Source of the DNA: a virus
Virus record (IMG/VR): IMGVR_UViG_3300022902_000026
Location: 1-47,211 of that record
Length of the DNA: 47,211 bases
Strand: one strand, 5' to 3'
This document shows, piece after piece, positions 39,309 through 47,211 of this stretch. How positions within the stretch are numbered: position 1 is the stretch's first letter; every line of letters begins with the position of its first letter. A program made the position numbers and the translations under genes. The notes beneath the pieces were generated by a model that saw only the letters and a program-made list of their open reading frames with translations, searched no databases and was not told the DNA's origin.

Positions 39309-40165
39309 GCGATTAGCCGGATTGTTGCTCCGCTGATGCGCTCGTCTTCTGCAATCTTCCCGTCTTGGTTTGCATCGCGCGGCATAGTCAGAACCATCTG
39401 GTCAACTTCTCGTTCAAAGTCCAGGCGGAACCTCTCGTACAGGTCTTTGTTCTCCTCTCCGCGCTGAGACATGTAATAAATCATCGCGCTTGCTAGAGCT
39501 GACGCGTGCCTGAACCCTGCAGAGCCATAGAACGTTTGGGGCCTCTGATCTGGGGCCAGGGCAGATAGGCGACTCATTACCCGATCGTGCCCAAGTTCAA
39601 GCAACTGCTCGATGTCTACCTCTGTCGGGACGCCACGGCCAAACAGAGGGATAACTGCCCTTAGATCGTCATCTGTAGGCAACACTGAAGACATCGGGGC
39701 CTTGGCACAACAAACGGCAATCTTATCAAATACGCTCCCATCGATGTTGATTTCAGCGTGCCCATCCCACCACAGCTTACTGGCCGTCGTTGCGTTGGCG
39801 GTGTAGGTGATGGTGGTGCCCTCGACCGTTGCCCCGGCCCGGTGCGGAGTCATTGCAGGCCGGCGCAATAGAACGGTGGTGCCCTCAACTACGCGCACCT
39901 TGAACTGCTCAGGGTCGTCCTGGACATAAAACACTGACCCCGACTCCATCCCTACATTGCTAACGACCTCCATGGACTGCGAACCTTTTGATACGGCTCC
40001 TTCCAGGGTGGTTGTAATCGCGCTGACGGTCGCTTCTGTGCTGCCCAGTACCTCGGTGCCACTCCCGTCCAAAATACGAATGTAGGCGGTCGTGGCGCGA
40101 GTCCTGGCCCCATTGTATGGAATCAGTCCGCCGACGTTATGGATCAAACAAATAGGAACGGGCAT
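39305..40165 (-). CDS. head-tail connector protein
   Basis: The 286-residue protein has an N-terminal beta-rich part (AYIRILDGSGTEVLGSTEATVSAITT) and a C-terminal helical part (EVDIEQLLELGHDRVMSRLSAL, DLYERFRLDFEREVDQMVL). Helical C-termini of this type resemble gp6-like adaptor proteins that dock on the portal. It overlaps the tail terminator gene by 4 bases. Function is from position and fold pattern. Confidence 0.55.
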   Translation of the reverse strand: MPVPICLIHNVGGLIPYNGARTRATTAYIRILDGSGTEVLGSTEATVSAITTTLEGAVSKGSQSMEVVSNVGMESGSVFYVQDDPEQFKVRVVEGTTVLLRRPAMTPHRAGATVEGTTITYTANATTASKLWWDGHAEINIDGSVFDKIAVCCAKAPMSSVLPTDDDLRAVIPLFGRGVPTEVDIEQLLELGHDRVMSRLSALAPDQRPQTFYGSAGFRHASALASAMIYYMSQRGEENKDLYERFRLDFEREVDQMVLTMPRDANQDGKIAEDERISGATIRLIA

Positions 40166-40177
40166 TGGCTCGCCTTG

Positions 40178-40933
40178 CTAACTCATGCCGCGCTGTAGAT
40201 GCGGCTCATTCTGCGTGTCACCATCGAACGGGGATGCCGACTTCTGAGACGGTGCCGTCTCTGGCATCACTTCCGCGTACTTCCACAGGCGCTCTTGTTT
40301 ATCCTTGCGCTTGGCGCTGACGCAGTGGGCCCCGTTCTGGTGAAGGATCTTCCACGCGGTTGGCAGCGGGAACGTCGCATCGAACACGTCCTCGCTAAAT
40401 TTCATGTAAGCATCACGGAACAGCCGGCAACGCGCGCCCTTTCCGCCACGGTCCACGGAATGGAACCCGGCAGGCTCGCGGCCAATCTTCCACGAAATGG
40501 ATTCCTTCCTGGTCTCTGTCTTGGTCTCGGAGTCCTTGCCCTCTCCGAACACGCGCTTGATGTGGCGTTCGCGGCTCAGGATACGGACCTTGTAATCCTG
40601 CAGAGACGGAGGCACGTAAGACGCGGATACCATCTCGTTGCTGGCCTCGGCAAACTCCAGACCAAGAATAATCATCCCCGCGATGGTCGGCAGGGGCATG
40701 GGCTGGTTATGCAGGTCGGTTACGGACAGCGACCCTTCATCTGCAAGCTCCACAAGACGCTCGCTCACATAGTCAAACTGGTCTGTCCTGGACTGGCGCT
40801 CGTAGAACATCCACTGCGGGAACAGGTACGGAGTCTTGCGCCCGCCCTCGGTAAGGTCTGGCCCTGATACTTTGCGCGGAACCGGTGCAGGTTTCGGCGC
40901 TTCTGACGGTGTTTGGTTCGTAGCCTTCGTCAT
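40178..40933 (-). CDS. conserved head protein, 251 aa
   Basis: The ATG at 40933 has AAAGG upstream; an in-frame ATG 111 bases earlier lies inside the terminator-like stem and overlaps the previous gene. The Lys/Arg-rich protein contains YLFPQWMFYERQSRTDQFDYVSERL, MIILGLEFAEASNEMVSAS and ISWKIGREPAGFHSVDRGGKGARCRLFRDAYMKF. It is not recognised as a known head protein. Gene position between the capsid and connector genes suggests a head role. Confidence 0.5.
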   Translation of the reverse strand: MTKATNQTPSEAPKPAPVPRKVSGPDLTEGGRKTPYLFPQWMFYERQSRTDQFDYVSERLVELADEGSLSVTDLHNQPMPLPTIAGMIILGLEFAEASNEMVSASYVPPSLQDYKVRILSRERHIKRVFGEGKDSETKTETRKESISWKIGREPAGFHSVDRGGKGARCRLFRDAYMKFSEDVFDATFPLPTAWKILHQNGAHCVSAKRKDKQERLWKYAEVMPETAPSQKSASPFDGDTQNEPHLQRGMS

Positions 40934-40953
40934 TTGATGCCTTTGTAAAAGTG

Positions 40954-40997
40954 CCCGGGACGGAGCGTCCAATGGGGGTAATTTGCCCCGCCCCGGG
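40954..40997 (-). terminator. terminator-like hairpin after the capsid genes
   Basis: On the minus strand CCCGGGGCGG (40997-40988) pairs with CCGTCCCGGG (40963-40954) over 10 positions with one G-T pair, followed closely by TTTT (40950-40947). It stands 12 bases after the stop of the 41010 gene, where many phages place an attenuator to keep capsid expression higher than that of later genes. Confidence 0.6.
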
Positions 40998-41009
40998 AGT
41001 TGATGCTGG

Positions 41010-41348
41010 TTAGTAAGGCTGCCCGGTCGCAGTGAACTTGACATTCACGCCGGAGAGGTTGGTCGCGTTTACCACCTCAACAAGGGGCCCAATGCTGGAG
41101 TTAATGTTCCCCACGGAATAGGCCATGATCAACTGGCTGTCGGCGTTGAGGTCCGGGGTCTGCTCCAGAACATAGCCGTCATTGCTTCCGAGGATAATGG
41201 TCGGCTCGGTGGACGCCTTGAAGACGTTGGCGAGGTTCAGCGAGTCGCCAGACGTCTCATAGGTGCCCATGGTGATCCAGCCACGGACTTCCTTCTCGCC
41301 GTAAAGACCACGGCTAGATTTAACTACGAGGTATGTGCAAGTACCCAT
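41010..41348 (-). CDS. capsid decoration-like protein, 112 aa
   Basis: The protein sits directly after the major capsid gene and before a terminator-like hairpin. It is beta-rich (TYLVVKSSRGLYGEKEVRGWITMG, PTIILGSNDGYVLEQ, PLVEVVNATNLSGVNVKFTATG). Size and position match decoration proteins that bind the outer capsid surface. No structural motif proves it. Confidence 0.5.
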   Translation of the reverse strand: MGTCTYLVVKSSRGLYGEKEVRGWITMGTYETSGDSLNLANVFKASTEPTIILGSNDGYVLEQTPDLNADSQLIMAYSVGNINSSIGPLVEVVNATNLSGVNVKFTATGQPY

Positions 41349-41360
41349 CTTGATTCTCCT

Positions 41361-42260
41361 TTACGCGGTCACGCCGGTAAGCTTGCCCTGCATCTTCGGG
41401 TTCTTGCAGACGAGCTTGAAAAGGTAAGTAATGAGGAACAGATCCGCATCAGCGCTGCGGCCCTGGTCGTAAACGGTAATCGGCTGGTGCTCAACCATCT
41501 CAAAGTTTCCGGGAGTGAGGTCAAGCAGCATGATCACGGTGTCGGTCTGGCGCGGCACGGGGACCACGGGGATCCTGGCGAACGTCTGGCCGAAGTAGCC
41601 CGGGACCTTGTCCTTGTCGTCGATCATCTGAGCAGCGGGGCCGCCCGTCAGATTGTACATGTTGGTGTACTGGTTCCACGGCATGAGCCAGACCATGTTG
41701 TTGATGTTCGCGCCACGGTCGTTGTCGGCCATGGTCTCGATCAGGTCCAGGCCGTCGGTCGTGGCGAGCAGCCCGTTAACGGCGGTCTCTGCGGACTCGA
41801 AGTAAGTAGCCGCTCCGCGAGTAATTCCGGCGTAGGTAGCGGTGGAGTCAACGGCGGTTTCAAGGCCATTGGTGCCACTCTGGACGGTGCGGGCTACCAG
41901 GTCAATCAGATCCTGGTTGCCGAGCATGAACTCCTCACTGATGCCATCCACCCAATTGGAGCGGAGAGCGGCGCGGGCGTGGCCGGTAACCTCAACCTCA
42001 TACCGAACGGCAAGGTACGGGTCAGCGGCGGACACCCACCCCTGGTTGCCGGCACCGTCAAGCGCCTGGCCCTCGGAATAGGTGGTGGTGGAAGTGTTGC
42101 CGGTGCTGTTGATCTTCCAGCGCCGGGCAGTGTCACCGAACGGGCCAACCGGGGCACCGAACAGAGGGATGGGCGACTCATCGCGATAGACGCCCTTTAC
42201 AAAACCGGGTGCAACCGCTTCGCGGATGATCTCGGCCTGGGTGGTGGTAGTGGTAGCCAT
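41361..42260 (-). CDS. major capsid protein (HK97 fold)
   Basis: The 299-residue protein begins with a short helix-prone arm (TTTTTQAEIIREAVAPGFVKGVYRDESPIPLFG), then has WVSAADPYLAVRYEVEVTGHARAALRSNWVDG, GANINNMVWLMPWNQYTN and IPVVPVPRQTDTVIMLLDL, consistent with the P- and A-domains of HK97-type capsid proteins. It lacks the long N-terminal delta domain, which fits a separate scaffold gene upstream (42273-43097). It is the most abundant virion protein expected. Confidence 0.8.
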   Translation of the reverse strand: MATTTTTQAEIIREAVAPGFVKGVYRDESPIPLFGAPVGPFGDTARRWKINSTGNTSTTTYSEGQALDGAGNQGWVSAADPYLAVRYEVEVTGHARAALRSNWVDGISEEFMLGNQDLIDLVARTVQSGTNGLETAVDSTATYAGITRGAATYFESAETAVNGLLATTDGLDLIETMADNDRGANINNMVWLMPWNQYTNMYNLTGGPAAQMIDDKDKVPGYFGQTFARIPVVPVPRQTDTVIMLLDLTPGNFEMVEHQPITVYDQGRSADADLFLITYLFKLVCKNPKMQGKLTGVTA

Positions 42261-42272
42261 TAGGCTGCCTCC

Positions 42273-43097
42273 TTATTTTGATCCGCCGGCGAGGTTCGCC
42301 CGCAGGTACGCGGCAGCACCTTGAGGTGTTTCAAGGTTGTTGTCGGGTACAACAGCAGGTGGCGCGGCGGTCCTTCCGGGCTGGCTCCCGCTCCCCTTCG
42401 ATCCATTAGGAACGGCAAGGTACGGGGCACTCGTAAGGATGTCTTGAATTAGGCCTGGGAGGTGTTCTGCTACCTCTGCGGCGGTGTCTGCCAGAATTTC
42501 TCCAGACGCATCACGCAAGACAGGATTAAGACCATCATCTGAAACGCTCATCTGTCCCTTGAGCCTGAGCCAGATATCTTGTGGATCGCGGGCTTTGCCG
42601 GCAGCTTCCTTGAACACCGCATCACGCGAAACAACGCCCTCAAGCGCACCACGTAATTTGCTGTTCTCTTCCGCCAGCCTAGCATTCTCCGCTTCCACCT
42701 TCCCGCGCTTGGACTTCTCCGCGCGTAGGTTGCGCTCCACTTCTGGCTGCTGAGGAAGTGACGCAAGGGTCTTGTCATCCAACCCGTGCTCTTCCATGAA
42801 CGCCTGTACCGCCGCAGTGCTTGCTTCTTCAACTGCCGTGGTTCGGGCCTGCTCTGCAGCCGCCTGTGTTTTAGATGTGGCCTTTGCTACTTCCCGCTTG
42901 ATGTGTCCGTTTAACTCATCCTGGCTAAACGTCTTTTCGGTGCCAGTCCCATTGCCCTGATCTAGTTGCGGCTCAGGTTCCGCATCCGGGCTCGCACCCC
43001 CGGTGGTGTCCCCGCTTCCATCTTCAACCGAGCACGCGGACGTGAAGTCGCGCGCGTCAAGCATCATGATGTTATCGGTAAAGTTCTTAGGAAACAT
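42273..43097 (-). CDS. scaffolding protein
   Basis: The 274-residue protein has an acidic Pro/Gly-rich start, FSQDELNGHIKREVAKATSKTQAAAEQA, and a long coiled coil (EVERNLRAEKSKRGKVEAENARLAEENSKLRGALEG), then a Gly/Pro-rich tail with TPQGAAAYLRANLAGGSK. The DEL-x-x-x-I-x-x-E block and the coiled coil are typical of phage scaffolds. It lies just before the capsid gene. AAAAGGGCAAAC precedes the ATG. Confidence 0.75.
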   Translation of the reverse strand: MFPKNFTDNIMMLDARDFTSACSVEDGSGDTTGGASPDAEPEPQLDQGNGTGTEKTFSQDELNGHIKREVAKATSKTQAAAEQARTTAVEEASTAAVQAFMEEHGLDDKTLASLPQQPEVERNLRAEKSKRGKVEAENARLAEENSKLRGALEGVVSRDAVFKEAAGKARDPQDIWLRLKGQMSVSDDGLNPVLRDASGEILADTAAEVAEHLPGLIQDILTSAPYLAVPNGSKGSGSQPGRTAAPPAVVPDNNLETPQGAAAYLRANLAGGSK

Positions 43098-43118
43098 GTT
43101 TGCCCTTTTGGTTTTGTG

Positions 43119-43505
43119 TTATCCGCGTTTCTTGTCTATTTCATGGTGAGCGCGGTCAATTCTATCCTTGCGCGACTCTTCAGAATAGCGAGGGTTTTTG
43201 TCCATGTCCTGGCCTGTCTGTGTATCAACAACCGGCTCTGTTGATCCGTCCTCGTTTATGACATCGGCCTTAAAGTTTCGCGTCTTGATCCCCTCCCGAT
43301 AATCTTTCGGGTTTGTCGAGAAGTCCTGGAATCTATACCGCTTGTTCGCGCCGCCTGTATTTGTTCCTGAGTCGTGGTGCAGCGTGTCAACGGTGCATTT
43401 TTGGCAGGGGTGAAGAACTGGAAGGGTAAAACCTGTCACCATTTGGTTGAGCGATTCGGTTCCACACGCAGTGCAAACGAGGTCCCTGTAAATATATTTA
43501 GGCAA
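43119..43505 (-). CDS. small zinc-ribbon-containing head-region protein, 128 aa
   Basis: TTG at 43505 is preferred (AGGAGG 9 bases upstream); the upstream ATG at 43553 would read through the portal gene end. It has CTACG and CQKC pairs, a 4-Cys zinc ribbon, followed by a charged tail (NPRYSEESRKDRIDRAHHEIDKKRG). It lies between portal and scaffold genes. Not recognised as a named family. Confidence 0.55.
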   Translation of the reverse strand: MPKYIYRDLVCTACGTESLNQMVTGFTLPVLHPCQKCTVDTLHHDSGTNTGGANKRYRFQDFSTNPKDYREGIKTRNFKADVINEDGSTEPVVDTQTGQDMDKNPRYSEESRKDRIDRAHHEIDKKRG

Positions 43506-45138
43506 CGTCCTCAACCTCCTGCTCTTCTGCGGTGTCCTCTTCTTGTGCCTCAAAGACCGGAGTGCTTGGCATGTCCGGCTTGGTCTCTGCGAACGATTTC
43601 ATTATCTTTTGGACTGCGCCGATCTCTTCGTCTCCAGCGCCGCTCTCCCGCATGAACCGCTCCACTGATGTGGTGGCCATCTTCACGCCAACCTCATGCG
43701 GGATGATCCCCGCTTTGGAACTAACGATGGCGACAAGGTCCTGAATTTGCGCGGTGAGCGACTTGATATCGAAGTTGTCCGGGTAGACAACAACAGGCAT
43801 CGTGTCATCTGACTGATTCCCGCTCCATGCTGCGGCGTCCTGATACAGGCCGTTCTCAAATTCCTGCTCGGCTGCGGCCCACAGACTCATTTGATTGCGC
43901 TTATCTTCCGTCTCGATGTTCAGGGCCTCACCGCTGCGCTCTTCTTTCGAGAACTCAGCCAGGCCGCGACCGGCTCCGAGATACTGCTTGATGCTCCACA
44001 ACTTCGCAACGATGCGCTCCCACTTGCTGTTGGCCAACTCGGAAGGCGGGGATATATACTGCGGCGCATTCGTTACGTCCTCGCCTCCGATGGCGCGGAA
44101 AGGTCCGATGTCGATAGGGCCCCGGCGCTGACCTGGAACGAATAGAATCGCGAATGCCTGGGCCCGCTCCATCTCGTCCAGTTCTGATAGGGCGTTGAGG
44201 ATGTACCTGTCCATATCCAATGCTTCGGACAATGGCGACTCGCACGCCATCCCGTAGCGGATGCCTTCCCTGGACAGGTTGAGGGTGCAAAGGGGTACAT
44301 GGCCGACCGGGTGCGGACCTTCGCCCGCCAACTCGTATTCCTGACCGCCATCCGCCTTTTTGCCGATAACCGGCTGGTACAACTCCCAATGGTCGCGATA
44401 CCAGATCCGATACTGCGTCATGTTGGCGTTCGGAAGTGCGGAAGGGTCGCGCGGTACGATGTACGGCTCTGCGATGCGCACCCACTCGAACTTTCCGGCC
44501 AGGTCTGTCTCCCAGTCCACCAGGTCCAGCGGACTCACCAGGTACGAATAAGGGCGCTCTCCGCGTTCTTGCTGCTCGGCTAGACTCTCCGCGTCAGTGT
44601 CAAACGACGGGCGGTCTGTAATTGCATGGTATCGGCCATATGTCTGTGCCCCGTGCATGGCCAAACGCCTAAACGCAGGCATGCCGGTTCCGCACAGGTC
44701 AACGTCTGTCGTGTAGTCCAGCCATCCGCCGGTCGGGATCCCGTTCTCGTAGCGGGGCGGCTTGCGAAGGATACCAGCCGAGAAGATGTTTATCATGCTC
44801 AGGAACAGCGGGATATGGATGGCCCGCTCCCCTCGCTCGTCAAACTCATCTTTGGTCTCGCGGCGATGCTTCCACAGGAACGAGTTGAAGGACGTGCTGT
44901 TCCACTTGTACCGGCTCTCGTCTCGACCAAGGTCAGCGGGCAAGGAATCGCCGCCAGCCGCTGGGTCTGCATCTGAAGACTGAGCGAGCGGGATTGACTC
45001 AGCGGACCACCCGACCGTAGCGGCATAATCCGGCTGCAGTACATGGATGCCACCACGGGAAAAGCTGCGGGCCATCATCCACCGCAGTTGCATCCTAACG
45101 TAGTCAGGGTGTCTGATTTCGTCAAATTTTGGCATCAA
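43498..45138 (-). CDS. portal protein
   Basis: The 546-residue protein directly follows the large terminase. Features include SFNSFLWKHRRETKDEFDERGERAIHIPLFLSMINIFSAGILRKPPRY, PYSYLVSPLDLVDWETD, a long stem helix region, and IKQYLGAGRGLAEFSKEERSGEALNIETEDKRNQM. This fits portal proteins of the SPP1/HK97-like type. The acidic C-terminal tail (EAQEEDTAEEQEVEDV) is typical. It would form the 12-mer ring through which DNA is packaged. Confidence 0.8.
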   Translation of the reverse strand: MMPKFDEIRHPDYVRMQLRWMMARSFSRGGIHVLQPDYAATVGWSAESIPLAQSSDADPAAGGDSLPADLGRDESRYKWNSTSFNSFLWKHRRETKDEFDERGERAIHIPLFLSMINIFSAGILRKPPRYENGIPTGGWLDYTTDVDLCGTGMPAFRRLAMHGAQTYGRYHAITDRPSFDTDAESLAEQQERGERPYSYLVSPLDLVDWETDLAGKFEWVRIAEPYIVPRDPSALPNANMTQYRIWYRDHWELYQPVIGKKADGGQEYELAGEGPHPVGHVPLCTLNLSREGIRYGMACESPLSEALDMDRYILNALSELDEMERAQAFAILFVPGQRRGPIDIGPFRAIGGEDVTNAPQYISPPSELANSKWERIVAKLWSIKQYLGAGRGLAEFSKEERSGEALNIETEDKRNQMSLWAAAEQEFENGLYQDAAAWSGNQSDDTMPVVVYPDNFDIKSLTAQIQDLVAIVSSKAGIIPHEVGVKMATTSVERFMRESGAGDEEIGAVQKIMKSFAETKPDMPSTPVFEAQEEDTAEEQEVEDVA

Positions 45139-46698
45139 TTAAGCCGTCTCGGCCCACATGTTTTCGCGCTTATCCACCGGGGCGAAGTAACTCACCGGGT
45201 AGCGCATCGAGTCAACCGGGTCAGGCCGTGGTGTGCGGTTGAACCGCGTCCCGTCCGCGTTCCACTCAACTCCCATGATGTTCTCAATTAGGGCCTGGGT
45301 CTTGTCCCGTACCACGATGAACCAGCCAAGAGACCTATCCCCGACAGGGTCCATCTTCGTGATCACGTCATCCACGGACTGGCGTACGTGCGGGTTCCGG
45401 TTTCCACGGTCGGACTTCATGAGAAGGACGTTGAACCCTTCCTTCTTCATGAGCTTATAACTGGCCTTCTCGCTGTTCAGTTTGTTGTACCGCCCGCTCG
45501 CATCCATCACGATGACGGTGTCCGCCGGGTGATATCCGACCTTTTTCAGGGACCGCGCCAATTGCTCGCACGAACCGTTGCGCTCCAGGTAATCCACCAC
45601 CACCCACCTGTCCGGGTCTCCGCTGCGGAGTCCAGAATAAACCTTGTAGATGGTACAGCTGTTCGGCGCGTGGTAATTCGGGTCAACACCGGCAATGTAG
45701 CGGATCTTGTTTCCGCCCTTGCGCCCGGTTACTGACTTTAAAACCTTCGCGGTGATGTCAAAGCGAGCCCACTCTGGACCCATTAGGTCTTCGAGGTTAA
45801 GCCCGTGGACTTCTGGCGAGAACCAAGAGAATACCTTTGTGAGCCTGCCTTGGTCTTCAATCTTGCGGACGGTCTCCCAGTCTGCCTCTACCTCAACCTT
45901 GTAGGTATCGGGGTGCATTGACTTTCTCATCACATCCATAGCCCGGTGGCTCATGAATGGATTTGAATACCCGCTGAATGAGAAAACCTTAACCTCTTTA
46001 TCTTTAATATTGTCATCGTGTCGCTGTAGAGCTTCCCCGCCGGCAGGTGTAAGCGTCCTGAGCATCTTCGGCGTGTCCGTGTGCCGCAAACACAACCATG
46101 CGACCTCGCCAGCATACGTGCTCGATTTTTGGTCCTCGTCGCTTAGTATCCAAGAGCCATCCCATCCCCTGAGCCCGTCTGGATCTTTTGTGCTTCTAAA
46201 CTGGACATTATGCCCTGTCCATAGAGTGAATTCCGGGTACGGCCTCGATAGAATGCTCTTTTGAATCAGCCACTTGTACGGGATAAACTCCATCAATTTG
46301 TTTCTTGCTGTCCATACGTGCTGATATGTCGGAGCGATTATGCGGCCATAACCCATTGGAGACTCGACCATTTGTTTCAATGACCACAAACCGCCTCCCT
46401 TTGTTTTACCTCCGCCTCTTCCGCCTCCGCCTTCGATCCTCTCCGAATCGCATGTTACAAGTTCAAACTGAGTGTGTGAGCATTTAAGAGTAAGAATCTT
46501 GCGAGGTTCGCCGGCCCATTCAAGTATGTGCTTATCCCACCTGCCGCCAAACACTTCGGACTTCTGCCCAGTGCTTACAAGCTTTCCTCTTATGTCTCGG
46601 TCGTATATCTCAAGTTCAAACGCAATGTCTATGTATCGGTTATCTGGGGATAACTCAGACTCCAGCCTCCCTAAACGATCCTTCCACCCCAGCGCCAT
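45139..46698 (-). CDS. terL: terminase large subunit
   Basis: The 519-residue enzyme has Walker A GGGGRGGGKT at residues 90-99, Walker B with catalytic acid WILSDED at 183-189, and the RNaseH-like nuclease acids at Asp339 (IAGVDPNYHA), Asp399 (VIVMDASG) and Asp493/496 (DPVDSMRY). It pumps DNA into the prohead and cuts the concatemer. GAGG lies 4 bases before the ATG. It overlaps the preceding gene by 44 bases. Part of the gene around 46000-46500 is richer in A and T than the 3' half. Confidence 0.9.
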   Translation of the reverse strand: MALGWKDRLGRLESELSPDNRYIDIAFELEIYDRDIRGKLVSTGQKSEVFGGRWDKHILEWAGEPRKILTLKCSHTQFELVTCDSERIEGGGGRGGGKTKGGGLWSLKQMVESPMGYGRIIAPTYQHVWTARNKLMEFIPYKWLIQKSILSRPYPEFTLWTGHNVQFRSTKDPDGLRGWDGSWILSDEDQKSSTYAGEVAWLCLRHTDTPKMLRTLTPAGGEALQRHDDNIKDKEVKVFSFSGYSNPFMSHRAMDVMRKSMHPDTYKVEVEADWETVRKIEDQGRLTKVFSWFSPEVHGLNLEDLMGPEWARFDITAKVLKSVTGRKGGNKIRYIAGVDPNYHAPNSCTIYKVYSGLRSGDPDRWVVVDYLERNGSCEQLARSLKKVGYHPADTVIVMDASGRYNKLNSEKASYKLMKKEGFNVLLMKSDRGNRNPHVRQSVDDVITKMDPVGDRSLGWFIVVRDKTQALIENIMGVEWNADGTRFNRTPRPDPVDSMRYPVSYFAPVDKRENMWAETA

Positions 46699-47134
46699 TT
46701 TGCCTCTTTGCTCTGATCCCCGCCATATCTTCCTCCATCAGCGCGACTCTCTTCTCTATCTCGCTCATGTCGATAAGACTCTTAACGGCCTTGCTGCCAT
46801 TTGAGATTGCGGCGATATCTTTTCTCAATTCGTCTTTCTCGCCGATGTCTGCGGCGGTAACTATTCTGTAGGCAAGCTCTGAGAGTAGGTCCGTCCACCA
46901 GATCGTTGTTCCATCTGGGGTTCTAAACTCAATCGATGCGTCTGTTTCTACTGCGCGCTGCTCAATAATTGACCGGCATCCATTTGCCCAGTCCTGAGCC
47001 GCTATATCTGTCTTGAATGTTCTTGAGTGCTTGGCTCCAGCAAGGTCCATCCATGGTACTTGCCATGAATTATTCCTTTTACGTCCTGGATTGCCAACCC
47101 ATCGAACATCTGAAGGTATTCTACTGTCTGGCAC
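46655..47134 (-). CDS. putative terminase small subunit
   Basis: The 159-residue protein (GTG start) lies directly upstream of the large terminase. The N-terminal part is beta/basic (WVGNPGRKRNNSWQVPWMDL), the middle has RTPDGTTIWWTDLLSELAYRIV, and the end has a coiled coil (SEIEKRVALMEEDMAGIRAKRQNGAG), as in the oligomerising segments of small terminases. No helix-turn-helix motif can be named with certainty. The start is weak: no clear ribosome binding site. Confidence 0.55.
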   Translation of the reverse strand: MPDSRIPSDVRWVGNPGRKRNNSWQVPWMDLAGAKHSRTFKTDIAAQDWANGCRSIIEQRAVETDASIEFRTPDGTTIWWTDLLSELAYRIVTAADIGEKDELRKDIAAISNGSKAVKSLIDMSEIEKRVALMEEDMAGIRAKRQNGAGVEGSFREAGV

Positions 47135-47211
47135 TATTCAGTGAGTCGGATTGATGTGATAGCAACCGCATAAGACCCCCCGGGAAACGTTTTCCGATGG
47201 AGATTGGGACC
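47135..47211. other. right-end intergenic region, possible packaging or divergent control site
   Basis: The stretch holds an imperfect 16-base palindrome, CGGGAAACGTTTTCCG (47181-47196), directly after a C6 run. An ATG at 47197 opens a frame that runs off the end and matches frame 1 at the left end. If the ends are joined, this region separates the minus-strand packaging genes from the plus-strand early genes, a usual place for a cos or pac site or a divergent promoter. Confidence 0.4.

Noticed and set aside
41487-42263. 258-residue plus-strand reading frame
   Set aside because: It is antisense to the major capsid gene and Gly/Val-rich in the way expected for a mirror frame.
1-47211. CRISPR array, insertion sequence or integrase
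   Set aside because: No regularly spaced repeats, no transposase and no tyrosine or serine recombinase were found in any frame.

Overview
The window reads as a nearly complete, possibly complete, genome of a tailed double-stranded DNA phage (Caudoviricetes, most likely a long non-contractile tail). It carries a terminase, portal, scaffold, HK97-type capsid, tail tube, tail assembly chaperone with a predicted -1 frameshift, and a roughly 700-residue tape measure. The host cannot be named from the sequence. Lipoprotein signals and an amidase-centred lysis region fit a Gram-negative bacterium. No integrase or canonical phage repressor is visible. If the molecule is circular or terminally redundant, a small gene cut at base 1 continues in frame into the last bases of the window.

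Layout. Bases 1-10402 hold early and accessory genes on the plus strand: a SNF2-like helicase, two near-identical cassettes of small genes (each with its own promoter and a ribbon-helix-helix protein) flanking a radical SAM gene and a DNA methyltransferase, a MazG-like enzyme, a tRNA-Gln, a RecE/Cas4-type exonuclease, a Lar-like zinc protein, and a DpdA-like transglycosylase coupled to QueD. Bases 10369-11010 are the endolysin on the minus strand. Bases 11071-12387 are a second set of small early genes on the plus strand under two promoters that share a 17-bp near-palindrome. Bases 12368-17168 are mainly minus-strand small membrane, lipoprotein and hydrolase genes (lysis or host-interaction region), with one plus-strand gene at 16014-16295. 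Bases 17218-19479 are tail-fibre-like genes. Bases 19481-27937 are an unusual island of six putative glycosyltransferase genes (one with two catalytic domains) and three methyltransferase-like genes, mixed with three unknown genes. A terminator separates it from the tail-tip, tail, head and packaging genes at 28093-47134, all on the minus strand.

How the parts may work together. Three anti-restriction-type functions sit in the early region: a beta-class DNA methyltransferase, a Lar-like protein, and a 7-deazaguanine DNA-modification pair (DpdA-like plus QueD). The glycosyltransferase and methyltransferase island lies among virion genes and is translationally chained, which suggests that the phage builds and methylates a glycan, most simply on its own virion proteins. 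Early transcription appears to use two promoter families with two different operators. Each family lies in an operon encoding a matching candidate DNA-binding protein (RHH or winged helix).
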